A model generated the notes under the pieces. The model had not been told where the DNA came from. It saw only the letters and a list, made by a program, of their open reading frames with translations, and made no database searches. A DNA stretch of 64,000 nucleotides, taken from Salirhabdus salicampi. Its GTDB lineage: Bacteria > Bacillota > Bacilli > Bacillales > Alkalibacillaceae. Each line of letters starts with the position of its first letter. Position 1 is the first letter of the stretch. Of this stretch, positions 28,672-37,934 are shown piece after piece. The stretch spans positions 1 through 64,000 of the forward strand of contig NZ_JANBWE010000002.1 in NCBI RefSeq assembly GCF_024259515.1, in the 5' to 3' direction. The position numbers and the translations under genes were made by a program.

Positions 28672-29265
28672 TTAATCAAGCTTCTTCATTTGCTCTACCA
28701 TCATATCGTAATCCATTGGGCCTATATGTCGGTTAAATTGTAAAATACCTTCACGATTTATAAAATACGTTGTTGGGTAAGCAACTACATCATACTGATA
28801 TACAACTTTTAATTCATGATCAAGTGGAATGGGAAAAGTTAATTCATTCTTTTCAATAAAATCTTTAGCGTTATTCAACGAAAACTCATCACCTGTCGCA
28901 TTAACAGCCAGAACAACAACTTCATCCCCATACTGTTCATGAAACTCCTGCATCTCTGGCATTTCCACTTTACACGGACCACACCATGATGCCCAGAAGT
29001 TTAAGAACACTTTCTTTCCTCTTAAATCAGAGAGGCTTATCGTCTCTCCCGCTAAAGTTGTTAACGTAAAATCTGGTGCTGTTTTACCTATTGTGTAGCC
29101 CTTCTCCATATCAGCCAGTTCATCAGGGACGGCATAAACGGTTCCATTAAATTCCTCTTCATCCTTTGTAACCTCTGTATCAGAGTGTTTTTCTTGGACA
29201 AAATTATATATAGCAATACTTAATAATGCTAATATGACGAAAAGACCTGACCACTTCTTTATCAT
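28672..29265 (-). CDS. yneN: Membrane-anchored thioredoxin-like protein (TlpA/ResA type)
   Basis: 197 residues. Signal anchor near 5-22, then a TlpA-like thioredoxin domain with APDFTLTTLAGE, the redox motif WASWCGPC and a cis-Pro segment VVAYPTTYFI. It probably reduces extracytoplasmic disulfides, and CcdA (40151-40855) is a likely electron donor. The ATG at 29265 overlaps the TGA of the upstream membrane protein in an ATGA, so the two are translationally coupled. Confidence 0.87.
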   Translation of the reverse strand: MIKKWSGLFVILALLSIAIYNFVQEKHSDTEVTKDEEEFNGTVYAVPDELADMEKGYTIGKTAPDFTLTTLAGETISLSDLRGKKVFLNFWASWCGPCKVEMPEMQEFHEQYGDEVVVLAVNATGDEFSLNNAKDFIEKNELTFPIPLDHELKVVYQYDVVAYPTTYFINREGILQFNRHIGPMDYDMMVEQMKKLD

Positions 29266-29924
29266 GTCGGTCCACCATCCTTTATATCTTTTATGGTAAT
29301 GACAAGGGCAATACCAAATGCACCCCAAACAAAAAGGCTTTGATTCTTAATGTCGTGTAACCAAAGTTGAAAACAAATATAACCAACTAAATACCAAAAT
29401 GATATTCGTAATTGGCTTCCCAAATTTGAACTCCACTGTTTATTGTACAACAAAGTAGCAAAGATGAGAAAATAAACTCCCTGAGTGAAGAGAATTCGCC
29501 ATTGGCTCATATCATAAAAAAAGGCATATTGGAAAGAATATAATGCCGAATAAAAAAAGGCAGAACTTAGTAAAACTGATAGCACGAATTCCATTTGGAT
29601 ACCTTTTCGCTTCGTATAGATAAAAAAATATAATAATCCAACAATAAGACCAAGTATAAGGCCAATTGTCCCACCTGAAAAATATAAAATGGTAAGGGGA
29701 TTCTCAATAGCTTTTACTGGGTGTATAAGTATATAACTAAATTTCCAAATAGCATACACGATTAGCCAAGCTTCAAACCACTTTCCAGGAAGTGTAGAAC
29801 TATGTTCATCATTATATCTGTTACAAAACAGATAGGTCCAAAAATATGTAAGTATTGGCAGACAAAATGTCAATGCTGATGGGATAAAAATGGTTATAGG
29901 ACCAAGCTGAATAAGGTCATTCAT
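29262..29924 (-). CDS. Polytopic membrane protein coupled to the thioredoxin-like gene
   Basis: About 220 residues with six or seven hydrophobic segments and no Cys-X-X-Cys pair. I do not recognise a family with confidence; the overall layout recalls prolipoprotein diacylglyceryl transferase-like proteins. The ATG at 29924 follows AAAGGGAG. Four-base overlap with yneN suggests a shared function at the membrane, perhaps in thiol chemistry or lipoprotein handling (inference). Confidence 0.6.
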   Translation of the reverse strand: MNDLIQLGPITIFIPSALTFCLPILTYFWTYLFCNRYNDEHSSTLPGKWFEAWLIVYAIWKFSYILIHPVKAIENPLTILYFSGGTIGLILGLIVGLLYFFIYTKRKGIQMEFVLSVLLSSAFFYSALYSFQYAFFYDMSQWRILFTQGVYFLIFATLLYNKQWSSNLGSQLRISFWYLVGYICFQLWLHDIKNQSLFVWGAFGIALVITIKDIKDGGPT

Positions 29925-29975
29925 TACACAACTCCCTTTCAAAAATATCTTACCATGATAACTCTACATAAAAAA

Positions 29976-30000
29976 AGCATTCCCTTCCGCAGGGAATGCT
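29976..30000. terminator. Terminator downstream of acnA
   Basis: AGCATTCCCT/AGGGAATGCT stem with a short loop; A-run on the plus strand gives a T-run for minus-strand transcripts. Confidence 0.75.
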
Positions 30001-30009
30001 TTCGTTATT

Positions 30010-32715
30010 TTATTGAAGTTTATTTCGTAATACCATTTGTAAAATACCACCGTGGCGGTAGTAGTCAATTTCAACTTCACTGTCGAATCTTGCAATAACT
30101 TCAAACTCGGTTTTCTTACCTTCATCGTCCGTTGCAGTTACTTTTACAAGATCATGCGGCTTAACAGTTTCATCAATCTCGATATTAAATGTTTCTTTTC
30201 CTGTTAAACCTAATGATTCAGCGCTATCACCTTTTTGGAACTGAAGTGGTAGTACACCCATCATAACAAGGTTTGAACGGTGAATACGTTCAAAACTTTC
30301 AGCAATAACTGTTTTAATACCTAATAAGTTGGTACCTTTTGCAGCCCAGTCACGGGAACTTCCCATACCGTAATCTTTACCTGCTACAATAAGAAGACCA
30401 GTATTATTTTCTTGATATTTCATTGCTGCATCATAAATTGGCATTACTTCCTCTGTTGGCCAGTAAGTTGTATAACCACCTTCTGTACCAGGCGCAATTT
30501 GGTTACGGATACGAATGTTTCCGAATGTTCCACGCATCATAACTTCATGATTTCCACGTCTAGATCCAAATGAGTTAAAGTTCCGTGGAGATACACCTTT
30601 TTCAATTAAATATTTTCCTGCAGGCATATCTTTCGGAATCGCACCCGCCGGTGAAATGTGGTCTGTTGTAACAGAATCACCGAATTTACCAATCACTTTT
30701 AAGCCGTTAAGTGGTTGCACCTGTTCGGCATCTTTTGAAAGACCTTCGAAGAATGGTGGGTTTTGAATATATGTGGAATCTTCGTTCCACTTGTATAACG
30801 GCTCATCAGTTGTATCAATTTCGTTCCATTTTTCATTTGAATCAAATACTTGCTCGTATTCTTTACGGAAAATTTCAGGAGTGACAACTCTCGCAATCTC
30901 CTCTTTAACTTCCTCACTTGAAGGCCAAATATCTTTAAAGTATACAGGCTCTCCATCTTTATCTGTTCCCAATGGGTCGTTTTTCAAGTCAATGTCTACT
31001 GTACCAGCTAACGCATAAGCAACAACTAGTGGTGGTGAAGCAAGGTAGTTAGCTTTCACCAATGGGTGAATACGACCTTCAAAGTTACGGTTCCCTGATA
31101 ATACAGATGTAACTGTTAAATCGCTATTACCAATTGCTTCTTCAATTTCAGGCAACAACGGACCGGAGTTACCAATACACGTCGTACATCCATAACCTAC
31201 TAAATTAAAGCCTAAATTTTCAAGGTAGTTTAATAATCCAGAATCTTCTAAATAACGAGTAACAACTTTTGATCCTGGTGCTAAAGATGTTTTCACATAC
31301 TCTGGTACTTCGAGTCCTTTTTCTACTGCTTTCTTTGCCAATAAACCGGCACCTAACATAACATGTGGGTTCGAAGTATTTGTACAAGATGTAATGGCCG
31401 CAATGGCTACTGCACCAGTTTTCATTGTAACTTTTTTGCCATCTTTAAAGTTAACGGTAACTTCTTTATCTTTCTCATTTTCATCTAGACCAAAGCCAGC
31501 GTTTCCTGCTGGAGCTGTTAGCGCTTTATTAAAAGACTGCTGCATTTCTGACAATGGAATCAAATCTTGAGGACGCTTAGGACCAGAAAGGTTCGGTTCA
31601 AGGTCTGATAATTCAATTTCCACTAATTCAGTAAATTCCGGATCTTCTTGATCAGGTGTGTAGAACAGTCCGTTTTGTTTACAATACGTTTCTACTAATT
31701 TGATTTGCTCTTCGCTACGACCTGTTAAGCGTAGATATTCTAATGATTCTTTATCAACTGGGAAAAAGCCACAGGTTGCTCCATATTCAGGTGCCATATT
31801 TGAAATGGTCGCACGATCAGCAAGCGGCATTTCAGATAATCCAGGTCCAAAGAATTCCACGAATTTTCCAACTACGTTTTTCTCACGTAACACTTGTGTT
31901 ACTTTTAACGCCAGGTCTGTAGCCGTTGTTCCATTAGGAAATGACCCCTTTAGTTTAACACCAATAACTTCCGGAGCAGGGAAGTATGAAGGTTGTCCCA
32001 GCATTCCTGCTTCCGCCTCAATTCCGCCAACTCCCCAACCTAGAATACCTAGACCGTTAATCATTGTCGTATGAGAGTCTGTTCCAACTAATGTATCCGG
32101 GAATGCAACATACTCTCCATTCTCTTCAACGGAATGAACAACGTTCGCTAAATACTCCAAGTTTACTTGGTGGACAATACCTGTTGCTGGTGGTACTGCA
32201 CGGTAGTTATCAAAGGCTTTTTGTGCCCAATGTAAAAATTCATAACGCTCAGTATTTCGTTTGAATTCTAATTCCATGTTCGCATTTAACGAGTCTTTTG
32301 TACCGTATTGGTCCACCTGTACAGAGTGGTCAATAACAAGATCTACTGGTACTTCCGGATTAATACTATCTGGGCTTCCTCCCATATCAACCATTGCTTT
32401 TCTTAATGAAGCAAGGTCAACGACCGCAGGGACACCTGTAAAGTCCTGTAAAATGACACGGGACGGTTTAAATGGGACATCAACATTTTCTCCGTCTTTT
32501 GTACCCCATTTTACCAGCTTTTCGACATGCTCATCTTTGATTACGCGACCATCGTGTTGTCGTAAAACAGATTCAAGTAGTACACGTATGGAATAAGGTA
32601 AGCGAGAAATACTACCTATACCCGCTTCTTCCAATGCTTTTAACTCATAATAGTTATACGTTTTCCCATTAAGTTCGAATTGCTTACGCGCATTAAAAAC
32701 ATCATTGGCTGCCAT
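30010..32715 (-). CDS. acnA: Aconitate hydratase
   Basis: 901 residues, IRP1/AcnA-type aconitase of the citric acid cycle (citB in B. subtilis). The 4Fe-4S Cys ligands are in [11 protein letters not shown] and [12 protein letters not shown]; the swivel domain has [30 protein letters not shown]. This class also binds RNA when it loses its cluster. Likely CcpC/CcpA control as in relatives; a partial cre-like TGAAAACGCTCTAT lies upstream but is too degenerate to call. Confidence 0.96.
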   Translation of the reverse strand: MAANDVFNARKQFELNGKTYNYYELKALEEAGIGSISRLPYSIRVLLESVLRQHDGRVIKDEHVEKLVKWGTKDGENVDVPFKPSRVILQDFTGVPAVVDLASLRKAMVDMGGSPDSINPEVPVDLVIDHSVQVDQYGTKDSLNANMELEFKRNTERYEFLHWAQKAFDNYRAVPPATGIVHQVNLEYLANVVHSVEENGEYVAFPDTLVGTDSHTTMINGLGILGWGVGGIEAEAGMLGQPSYFPAPEVIGVKLKGSFPNGTTATDLALKVTQVLREKNVVGKFVEFFGPGLSEMPLADRATISNMAPEYGATCGFFPVDKESLEYLRLTGRSEEQIKLVETYCKQNGLFYTPDQEDPEFTELVEIELSDLEPNLSGPKRPQDLIPLSEMQQSFNKALTAPAGNAGFGLDENEKDKEVTVNFKDGKKVTMKTGAVAIAAITSCTNTSNPHVMLGAGLLAKKAVEKGLEVPEYVKTSLAPGSKVVTRYLEDSGLLNYLENLGFNLVGYGCTTCIGNSGPLLPEIEEAIGNSDLTVTSVLSGNRNFEGRIHPLVKANYLASPPLVVAYALAGTVDIDLKNDPLGTDKDGEPVYFKDIWPSSEEVKEEIARVVTPEIFRKEYEQVFDSNEKWNEIDTTDEPLYKWNEDSTYIQNPPFFEGLSKDAEQVQPLNGLKVIGKFGDSVTTDHISPAGAIPKDMPAGKYLIEKGVSPRNFNSFGSRRGNHEVMMRGTFGNIRIRNQIAPGTEGGYTTYWPTEEVMPIYDAAMKYQENNTGLLIVAGKDYGMGSSRDWAAKGTNLLGIKTVIAESFERIHRSNLVMMGVLPLQFQKGDSAESLGLTGKETFNIEIDETVKPHDLVKVTATDDEGKKTEFEVIARFDSEVEIDYYRHGGILQMVLRNKLQ

Positions 32716-32925
32716 ATTCTTTTACCCCCTCAATAAAGTTATGTATGGAAACCATTTTGGCTTCTCCTGTCCCCTATGTCTTTCATTTTATGCAATGCAA
32801 TCTTCATTCTTTATTTTAAATGAAAACGCTCTATAAGTAAAACAATTCAAATAATTTTTTTAATTTTTAAAGGCCTTTATAATTTTCGCCACTTTACAAA
32901 AGCTAATTTGAAGGAGGTGTCATTT

Positions 32926-33081
32926 ATGAGTGACCATAGCAGCAATCATCCGTTTAAGGGAAAAAACTCGAAATTTAGTCATCAAGCAAAACAGCCCTAT
33001 GGTGTCCCGATGAAAGGTTCAAAAAAAGTAAAAAACAAAAACCATTCGAGACAAAATAAGGCTGGTACTCCTGATTTATAA
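32926..33081 (+). CDS. sspP: Small acid-soluble spore protein P-like
   Basis: 51 residues, strongly basic: MKGSKKVKNKNHSRQNK is very close to the conserved C-terminal half of SspP (GSKKVKNRNHTRQ). AAGGAGG sits just before the ATG at 32926. It is divergent from acnA as in B. subtilis, but the usual neighbour sspO is missing. Its stop codon overlaps the end of selA by 6 bp on the opposite strand. Confidence 0.8.
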   Translation: MSDHSSNHPFKGKNSKFSHQAKQPYGVPMKGSKKVKNKNHSRQNKAGTPDL

Positions 33082-34485
33082 TGTTTGATCAATAATTGTT
33101 AAAACCTCTATTAACAGTTCCCGCTCTTCATCGTTAATGGTTCGAAAATCGAGGTATAATGTCTCATCCAAGAAGCGACCGATTACCGGTGTTTCATTAG
33201 ACCTGAGTTTTCGCTCCAATTGCTTGCTACTAATGGTTTCACTCGTTAGGAAAACACCGAATGTGTCTAATTGCTCATCTGGCATTGTCCCCCCACCAAT
33301 ATACGAAACACTTCGTTGTGGTGTAGCTTTAATGTTGTTCAGCTCACCACAACGTTCCATAAATTCATTAACTTCTTCTTGCAGTTGGGATGAAGATTTT
33401 AAAATATCATTCGCAGTAGGAACATTATGTTTCTCTGGATTTCTACTTTTGATATATTCTTTTAATGTGATTTCTAACGCTGCCAAAGTCATTTTATCGA
33501 CACGAAGAACTCTTGCAAGTTGATGTTTTTTCAAATGGTCAATATACTTCTTCTTTCCTGCAATAATCCCCGCCTGTGGTCCTCCAAGCAACTTATCTCC
33601 ACTGAATGAAACAATATCTGCCCCTTGCTTAATAATGTCACTAACGTGGGGTTCATCCCCAATACTATGCTGTTTAAAATCAAGCAACGCTCCGCTACCT
33701 AAGTCCTCATAAAAAATTAAATTATGTTGATTACATGCTTTAATTAAATCGTCTCTTTCGACAGAAGCTGTAAATCCGACAATCTTAAAATTACTCGTAT
33801 GTACTTTCATGATCATGTTTGTTTCTTCCGTAATCGCTTGTTCGTAATCACGCAAATGGGTCTTATTTGTAGTCCCTACTTCTACTAAATTGGCATCACT
33901 TTCTTCCATAATGGATGAAACTCGAAAGCTCCCGCCAATCTCCACTAACTCTCCACGGGAGACAATCACTTCCTTATCTTTCGATAGGCTACGTAAAATA
34001 AGGTAGGCGGCAGCAGCATTGTTATTCACGACCATCGCCGCTTCTGCACCTGTAACTTCTTGAATAATATGCTCTATATGACTATGTCTTGAACCCCTCT
34101 TTCCTTCCGCTAGATCATATTCCAAATTAGAATAATGACCGGCAATTCGCTGTACATGCTCAATCGCTTCCTTGGAAAGTCTTGCACGGCCTAAGTTTGT
34201 ATGTAAAACGGTTCCAGTTCCATTTATCACTCTTTTGAGCTGGGGTTCGAACAAACGTTTCGCTTGTCGTTTTACACGATTATATATGTATTGAGGAAAC
34301 GCTGAAACGTCCGGTACATCCTTTTCAGCTAATATCTTCTGTCTCAATTGACTTGTGGCAGTTTGAAGCCATAAAGTCATTCTTTCCTTAGGAATACGGT
34401 ATTTTTGTTCTATTTCAAGTAACTCTTCCATATTTTGCAGCTCATGTACAGGGGGAATGCTGCGTAACAGTTCCTGCTTCTCCAT
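33076..34485 (-). CDS. selA: L-seryl-tRNA(Sec) selenium transferase
   Basis: 469 residues, PLP enzyme converting Ser-tRNA(Sec) to Sec-tRNA(Sec) with selenophosphate. Visible are INGTGTVLHTNLGRA, AMVVNNNAAA, EDLGSGALLD and SGDKLLGGPQAG, where K298 should bind PLP. The ATG at 34485 follows GGAGGAAAG; upstream in-frame ATGs have poorer sites. With selB it makes up half of the Sec machinery; selC and selD are not in the window. The terminator at 34548-34580 separates it from the selenoprotein gene upstream. Confidence 0.95.
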   Translation of the reverse strand: MEKQELLRSIPPVHELQNMEELLEIEQKYRIPKERMTLWLQTATSQLRQKILAEKDVPDVSAFPQYIYNRVKRQAKRLFEPQLKRVINGTGTVLHTNLGRARLSKEAIEHVQRIAGHYSNLEYDLAEGKRGSRHSHIEHIIQEVTGAEAAMVVNNNAAAAYLILRSLSKDKEVIVSRGELVEIGGSFRVSSIMEESDANLVEVGTTNKTHLRDYEQAITEETNMIMKVHTSNFKIVGFTASVERDDLIKACNQHNLIFYEDLGSGALLDFKQHSIGDEPHVSDIIKQGADIVSFSGDKLLGGPQAGIIAGKKKYIDHLKKHQLARVLRVDKMTLAALEITLKEYIKSRNPEKHNVPTANDILKSSSQLQEEVNEFMERCGELNNIKATPQRSVSYIGGGTMPDEQLDTFGVFLTSETISSKQLERKLRSNETPVIGRFLDETLYLDFRTINDEERELLIEVLTIIDQTL

Positions 34486-34547
34486 ATTGCTTTCCTCCAT
34501 CTTCTTAACTATATTGTTGGTCAATTAATAACAATGTGGACAATAAT

Positions 34548-34580
34548 ATAGAAAAGCATGCGTTCTGCATGCTTTTCTAT
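34548..34580 (-). terminator. Terminator after the selenoprotein gene
   Basis: A 14-bp perfect stem (ATAGAAAAGCATGC and its complement) with a 5-nt loop, right after the selenoprotein stop codon and before selA. The T-run on the minus strand is short, so some read-through into selA is possible. Confidence 0.65.
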
Positions 34581-34583
34581 GAA

Positions 34584-34814
34584 TTATTCCATTCGATGTA
34601 TAACTTCGTCCAACGTAGGATACTCACCTGTTTCAAGCTTCGAATACACCTTTTCATTATTTACTGTAACCTCAAAGGCTCCGTTCGCACTAGGGATAAG
34701 CTTCAGTTCTGTAATATTACTTCGAAAATGATTAAATAGTTGTTCTGCGAAACTCGCAGCTTTTGGAGCATAGTTTCACATCATACAAAATTCAATCGAT
34801 ACTTTATAAGACAT
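34584..34814 (-). CDS. SelW-like (Rdx family) selenoprotein with in-frame UGA at codon 13
   Basis: A 76-codon gene hidden by an in-frame TGA at 34776-34778. Read as selenocysteine (U), the N-terminus is MSYKVSIEFCMMUNYAPKA, giving a CxxU redox motif at residues 10-13. The rest (SFAEQLFNHF, then GAFEVTVNNEKVYSKLE and YPTLDEVI) matches the Rdx/SelW thioredoxin-like family. The ATG at 34814 follows AGGGGGTAAC, and the frame ends TAA. It sits directly between selB and selA. A SECIS-like hairpin follows the UGA. Probable thiol/selenol oxidoreductase in the cytoplasm; substrate unknown. The chance that this is a pseudogene is small, because both sides of the TGA are well conserved. Confidence 0.9.
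34745..34759 (-). promoter_or_regulatory. Putative bacterial SECIS hairpin
   Basis: On the minus strand CTGCGA-GTT-TCGCAG forms a perfect 6-bp stem with a 3-nt loop that starts with G. The loop begins 22 nt after the UGA codon. Bacterial SECIS elements lie within the coding region just after UGA, with the apical loop about 16-37 nt downstream and a G among its first bases; this one fits. SelB from the next gene would bind it through its C-terminal winged helices. Confidence 0.7.
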
Positions 34815-34910
34815 TTATTGTTACCCCCTTTTAGCTATGTTTCTTAGTTTATAAAAAGTTGTCCAATTTTTCAAAGATGATGCTAAGAGAGTTCATGTGT
34901 AATGATTTTC

Positions 34911-36800
34911 TTATGTTATCCACTTTCTTTCTTGCTCAACTCGTTTTGTCCATTTTTGTTCATCTAATAATTCTAATAACGGAATTAAATATTTTCGTGT
35001 AACATGTAAAGATTCCTTCGCTTCTTTCAGGGTAAATGATTCACCGGTTTTTTCTTTTAGTTGTGTTACGACATCTTGTAAAGTCGAAGCATGGATAACT
35101 AATTTGTCAGTTAATGGCATAATAACCTTGCGATCAATTAACAGTTGTTTTAAATCATCTGCTAAGTCACTTGGAATCTTTTCACTTAATACGTAATGAG
35201 ACCATTCTTCAACTTGCAAATGGTCATCTTCAATTTTGTTTATTACGTTTTCCATTCGTTTATCCCACTGTTTCGGGAAGTGTGGATTAAAATCCCCCAA
35301 CGCAATAAAATGACCATCCCCCCGGAGTGTACCTTCATCAATCCATCGATCAAGCAGTGCTTGTACAACTTTTTTTGGATGTGGTGATCGTTGAATATAT
35401 TCTGCTTTATTAATTCCTTGTTTCATAGGGTGCTCTTCATGCCAACTGCGAAGGTCCTCATGCAAGGACTCTTTTATATCATTTACTGTTTGCTGCAATC
35501 CGATAAACGAAGAAACGCCTACCACTATACCTTTTTCCTTCAGACGATCAATCTCTTCCTGTAACGTATTTGGTTGAAGAGATAAAAGTTTACTCATTTC
35601 TTGTTGGGGAACCCACTTTTGTTCTTTCAACAAACGAATAATATGTTCTTCAGGAGTACCTTCTTTGTTCGCTTTTAATTTTTTAATTGTATCCTCATGA
35701 AACTTATACTTTTCACCTATTGGATTAATTACCATCCCACCACCGATTGTTTCTACCGGGGTAGCCCTTCTGATAATAAAACGATCTCCCCGACTGATGA
35801 CAATTGGCTCTGATAGGCGTACTTGACAATAAATTTCCTCTTTCGTATTTTCAACCTCGTTGCGGTCAAAAAAGACAATTTGTCCGAAGATTTCCGAAGC
35901 CCCACTATGAAATTTTATTGGCGTACGCTGTTTAATTGAATAGTTAATTTCCTTTGGTAATGTTAGCGCAATATCAACAACACTGCTCTTCACATACTCG
36001 TCCGACTTCACAAGGACATGTCCTCGTTTAAGCTCATTCTTGTGAATTCCCGCTAAATTGACAGCTGCTCTTTGCCCAGCCAACGCTTTATCCACGTCCT
36101 CGTGATGTACTTGAAGATGTCGTACCTTCCCTTTTTTATGAGTAGGTAAAACAAACACAGTATCCTCTTTTTTTACAATGCCATTGTAAATGGTCCCTCT
36201 AACAATAGTACCAATTCCTTTTAGTGAAAAAATATTATCAATGGGCATTCTGAACGGTGAATCGCCACTCTTCGTCGGTATTTGCTCTAAACGTTGTTGG
36301 ATAGCATCCTTTAATGCATCAATCCCTTTTTTCGATAAACTGTCCACTTCATAAACGGGAGAATGTTTAAACGCAGTATCTTCTACATATTGCTGCAAAT
36401 CTTCTCTTACTATCTCTACAAGATCTTCTTCCACAGCATCTACTTTTGTAATAACAAAAATCGCATTATGTATTTCCAGCAAGTTCAAAATATCCATATG
36501 TTCTTTTGTCTGGGGCATAATCCCCTCATCCGCCGCAATAATAATGAGGACTAAATCAATACCGGCTACTCCCGCAATCATTTGCCTAATAAACCGTTCA
36601 TGCCCTGGCACATCAATTACAGAAACGCTGATATTTGATCCATCAAGTTTTAACGGTGCATAGCCAAGTTCAATTGATATATTCCGTTCTTTTTCTTCTT
36701 TTAATCGATCTGTATCCATGTTGGTTAAAGCTTTTGTTAAGGCTGTTTTTCCGTGATCAATATGGCCAGCCATACCAATGGTATAATGCAAATCGCTCAT
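34911..36800 (-). CDS. selB: Selenocysteine-specific elongation factor
   Basis: 629 residues, EF-Tu-like GTPase that brings Sec-tRNA(Sec) to UGA at a SECIS. G1 GHIDHGKT at 12-19, G3 DVPGHE at 63-68, G4 TKVD at 118-121; switch I reads ERNISIELGYA, with Ser where EF-Tu-type proteins have Thr. C-terminal winged-helix repeats (about 380-629), including LKEAKESLHVTRKYLIPLLE, are the SECIS-binding part. It lies 18 bp after the PAS kinase gene and 96 bp before the selenoprotein. Confidence 0.95.
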   Translation of the reverse strand: MSDLHYTIGMAGHIDHGKTALTKALTNMDTDRLKEEKERNISIELGYAPLKLDGSNISVSVIDVPGHERFIRQMIAGVAGIDLVLIIIAADEGIMPQTKEHMDILNLLEIHNAIFVITKVDAVEEDLVEIVREDLQQYVEDTAFKHSPVYEVDSLSKKGIDALKDAIQQRLEQIPTKSGDSPFRMPIDNIFSLKGIGTIVRGTIYNGIVKKEDTVFVLPTHKKGKVRHLQVHHEDVDKALAGQRAAVNLAGIHKNELKRGHVLVKSDEYVKSSVVDIALTLPKEINYSIKQRTPIKFHSGASEIFGQIVFFDRNEVENTKEEIYCQVRLSEPIVISRGDRFIIRRATPVETIGGGMVINPIGEKYKFHEDTIKKLKANKEGTPEEHIIRLLKEQKWVPQQEMSKLLSLQPNTLQEEIDRLKEKGIVVGVSSFIGLQQTVNDIKESLHEDLRSWHEEHPMKQGINKAEYIQRSPHPKKVVQALLDRWIDEGTLRGDGHFIALGDFNPHFPKQWDKRMENVINKIEDDHLQVEEWSHYVLSEKIPSDLADDLKQLLIDRKVIMPLTDKLVIHASTLQDVVTQLKEKTGESFTLKEAKESLHVTRKYLIPLLELLDEQKWTKRVEQERKWIT

Positions 36801-36818
36801 GTTAATTCACCATACTTT

Positions 36819-37934
36819 TTATTTTTTCGGTAATGTTACACGACATATTGTACCTTGTTTCGGCCTTCTATGAAAAGATAATTGACCGCGATGTTTTTCA
36901 ATTATTTGGTTTGTAATCATAAGTCCAAGTCCTGTACCATTTTGCTTTGTTGTAAAGAAAGGGTCGTATATTTTGTCCATGATCTCTTCAGGGATACCTA
37001 CACCTTCATCTTCTACATAAATGACAACATGATCCCGCTCGTTCTTAATGGAAACATAAACGTTTCCTTCCTGTTCAATCCCTTCAATCGCATTTTTTAT
37101 TAGGTTAATAAACACCTGTTTCATTTGTGATTTATCACAACGAACAAATACCTCTTCTCCTTCTGTATAAGAAATCTGTACATTAGAAAGCCTCGCTTGT
37201 GATTGCATTAGTTTACAGACGTCCGATAATAATGACGTAATACTCGTACTTTCCATTTGGTTTGTCATAGGCTTCGAGATAAATAACAATTCAGATGTAA
37301 TGTTTTCTATTTTCTCAATTTCTTCCTCCATTATTTTATAATATTCGCCCTTCAAATCAATACCTGTACGCATTAATTGAAGGAATCCTTTTAACGATGT
37401 GATAGGATTTCTAATTTCATGGACTATTCCTGCTGCTAACTGACCAGCAACTGACATTTTTTCTGATTGAATATAAAATTGTTCCGTCTCTTTCAATATG
37501 GTCACATCTCGTGTAATCATAACAAAATACCATTCATTTTTTGTTCTATCATAAACTTTGCAAACTATTGATTCTACCCAAACGTAAGCGGCATCTTTAT
37601 GAAGTATGCGATAAGTAAACGTCTTTTTTGTACCTGTTCCGTAAATGCTTTGCTTAATATAATCTTGATCGTCAGGGTGAATAAAGTGAAATATATTCGT
37701 TCCAATTAACTCTTCCCAACTATAATTAGTTAATTTCTTTATATTTTTTGAAATATAGTCAAGGGTACCATCAAACGAATACACAGATAATACACTAAAA
37801 CCCTCTTCCTCAATCCATTCTAGTATACTTGGAGGCAGTTCACTTACGTTTTTAAACATATTTCCCCTTCTTTCTCCCGAATCAAAGGAAGATACCAATG
37901 AACGTATTGAACTAGGATATCTTCTCTTTTCCAA
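36819..37934 (-). CDS. PAS-domain sensor histidine kinase (sporulation-kinase type)
   Basis: 371 residues without membrane segments, so cytoplasmic. A PAS domain covers about 45-145 (YISKNIKKLTNYSWEELIG, FIHPDDQDYI), a HisKA domain has GIVHEIRNPITSLKG with H172, and the ATPase has NLIKNAIEGI and GTGLGLMI. Architecture resembles KinA/KinE-type kinases that feed the Spo0 phosphorelay, and there is no adjacent cognate regulator, which fits. Two starts are plausible: TTG at 37934 after AAGGGGGAG and ATG at 37859 after GAAGGGGAAAT. Co-directional with selB, 18 bp apart. Confidence 0.82.
   Translation of the reverse strand: MEKRRYPSSIRSLVSSFDSGERRGNMFKNVSELPPSILEWIEEEGFSVLSVYSFDGTLDYISKNIKKLTNYSWEELIGTNIFHFIHPDDQDYIKQSIYGTGTKKTFTYRILHKDAAYVWVESIVCKVYDRTKNEWYFVMITRDVTILKETEQFYIQSEKMSVAGQLAAGIVHEIRNPITSLKGFLQLMRTGIDLKGEYYKIMEEEIEKIENITSELLFISKPMTNQMESTSITSLLSDVCKLMQSQARLSNVQISYTEGEEVFVRCDKSQMKQVFINLIKNAIEGIEQEGNVYVSIKNERDHVVIYVEDEGVGIPEEIMDKIYDPFFTTKQNGTGLGLMITNQIIEKHRGQLSFHRRPKQGTICRVTLPKK

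Noticed and set aside
32820..32850. cre site before acnA (TGAAAACGCTCTAT)
   Set aside because: Three mismatches in the conserved right half; too weak to call.
34776..34778. Stop codon making the SelW-like gene a pseudogene
   Set aside because: Frame and family similarity continue across the codon, it replaces a redox Cys, selA and selB are adjacent and a SECIS-like hairpin follows.
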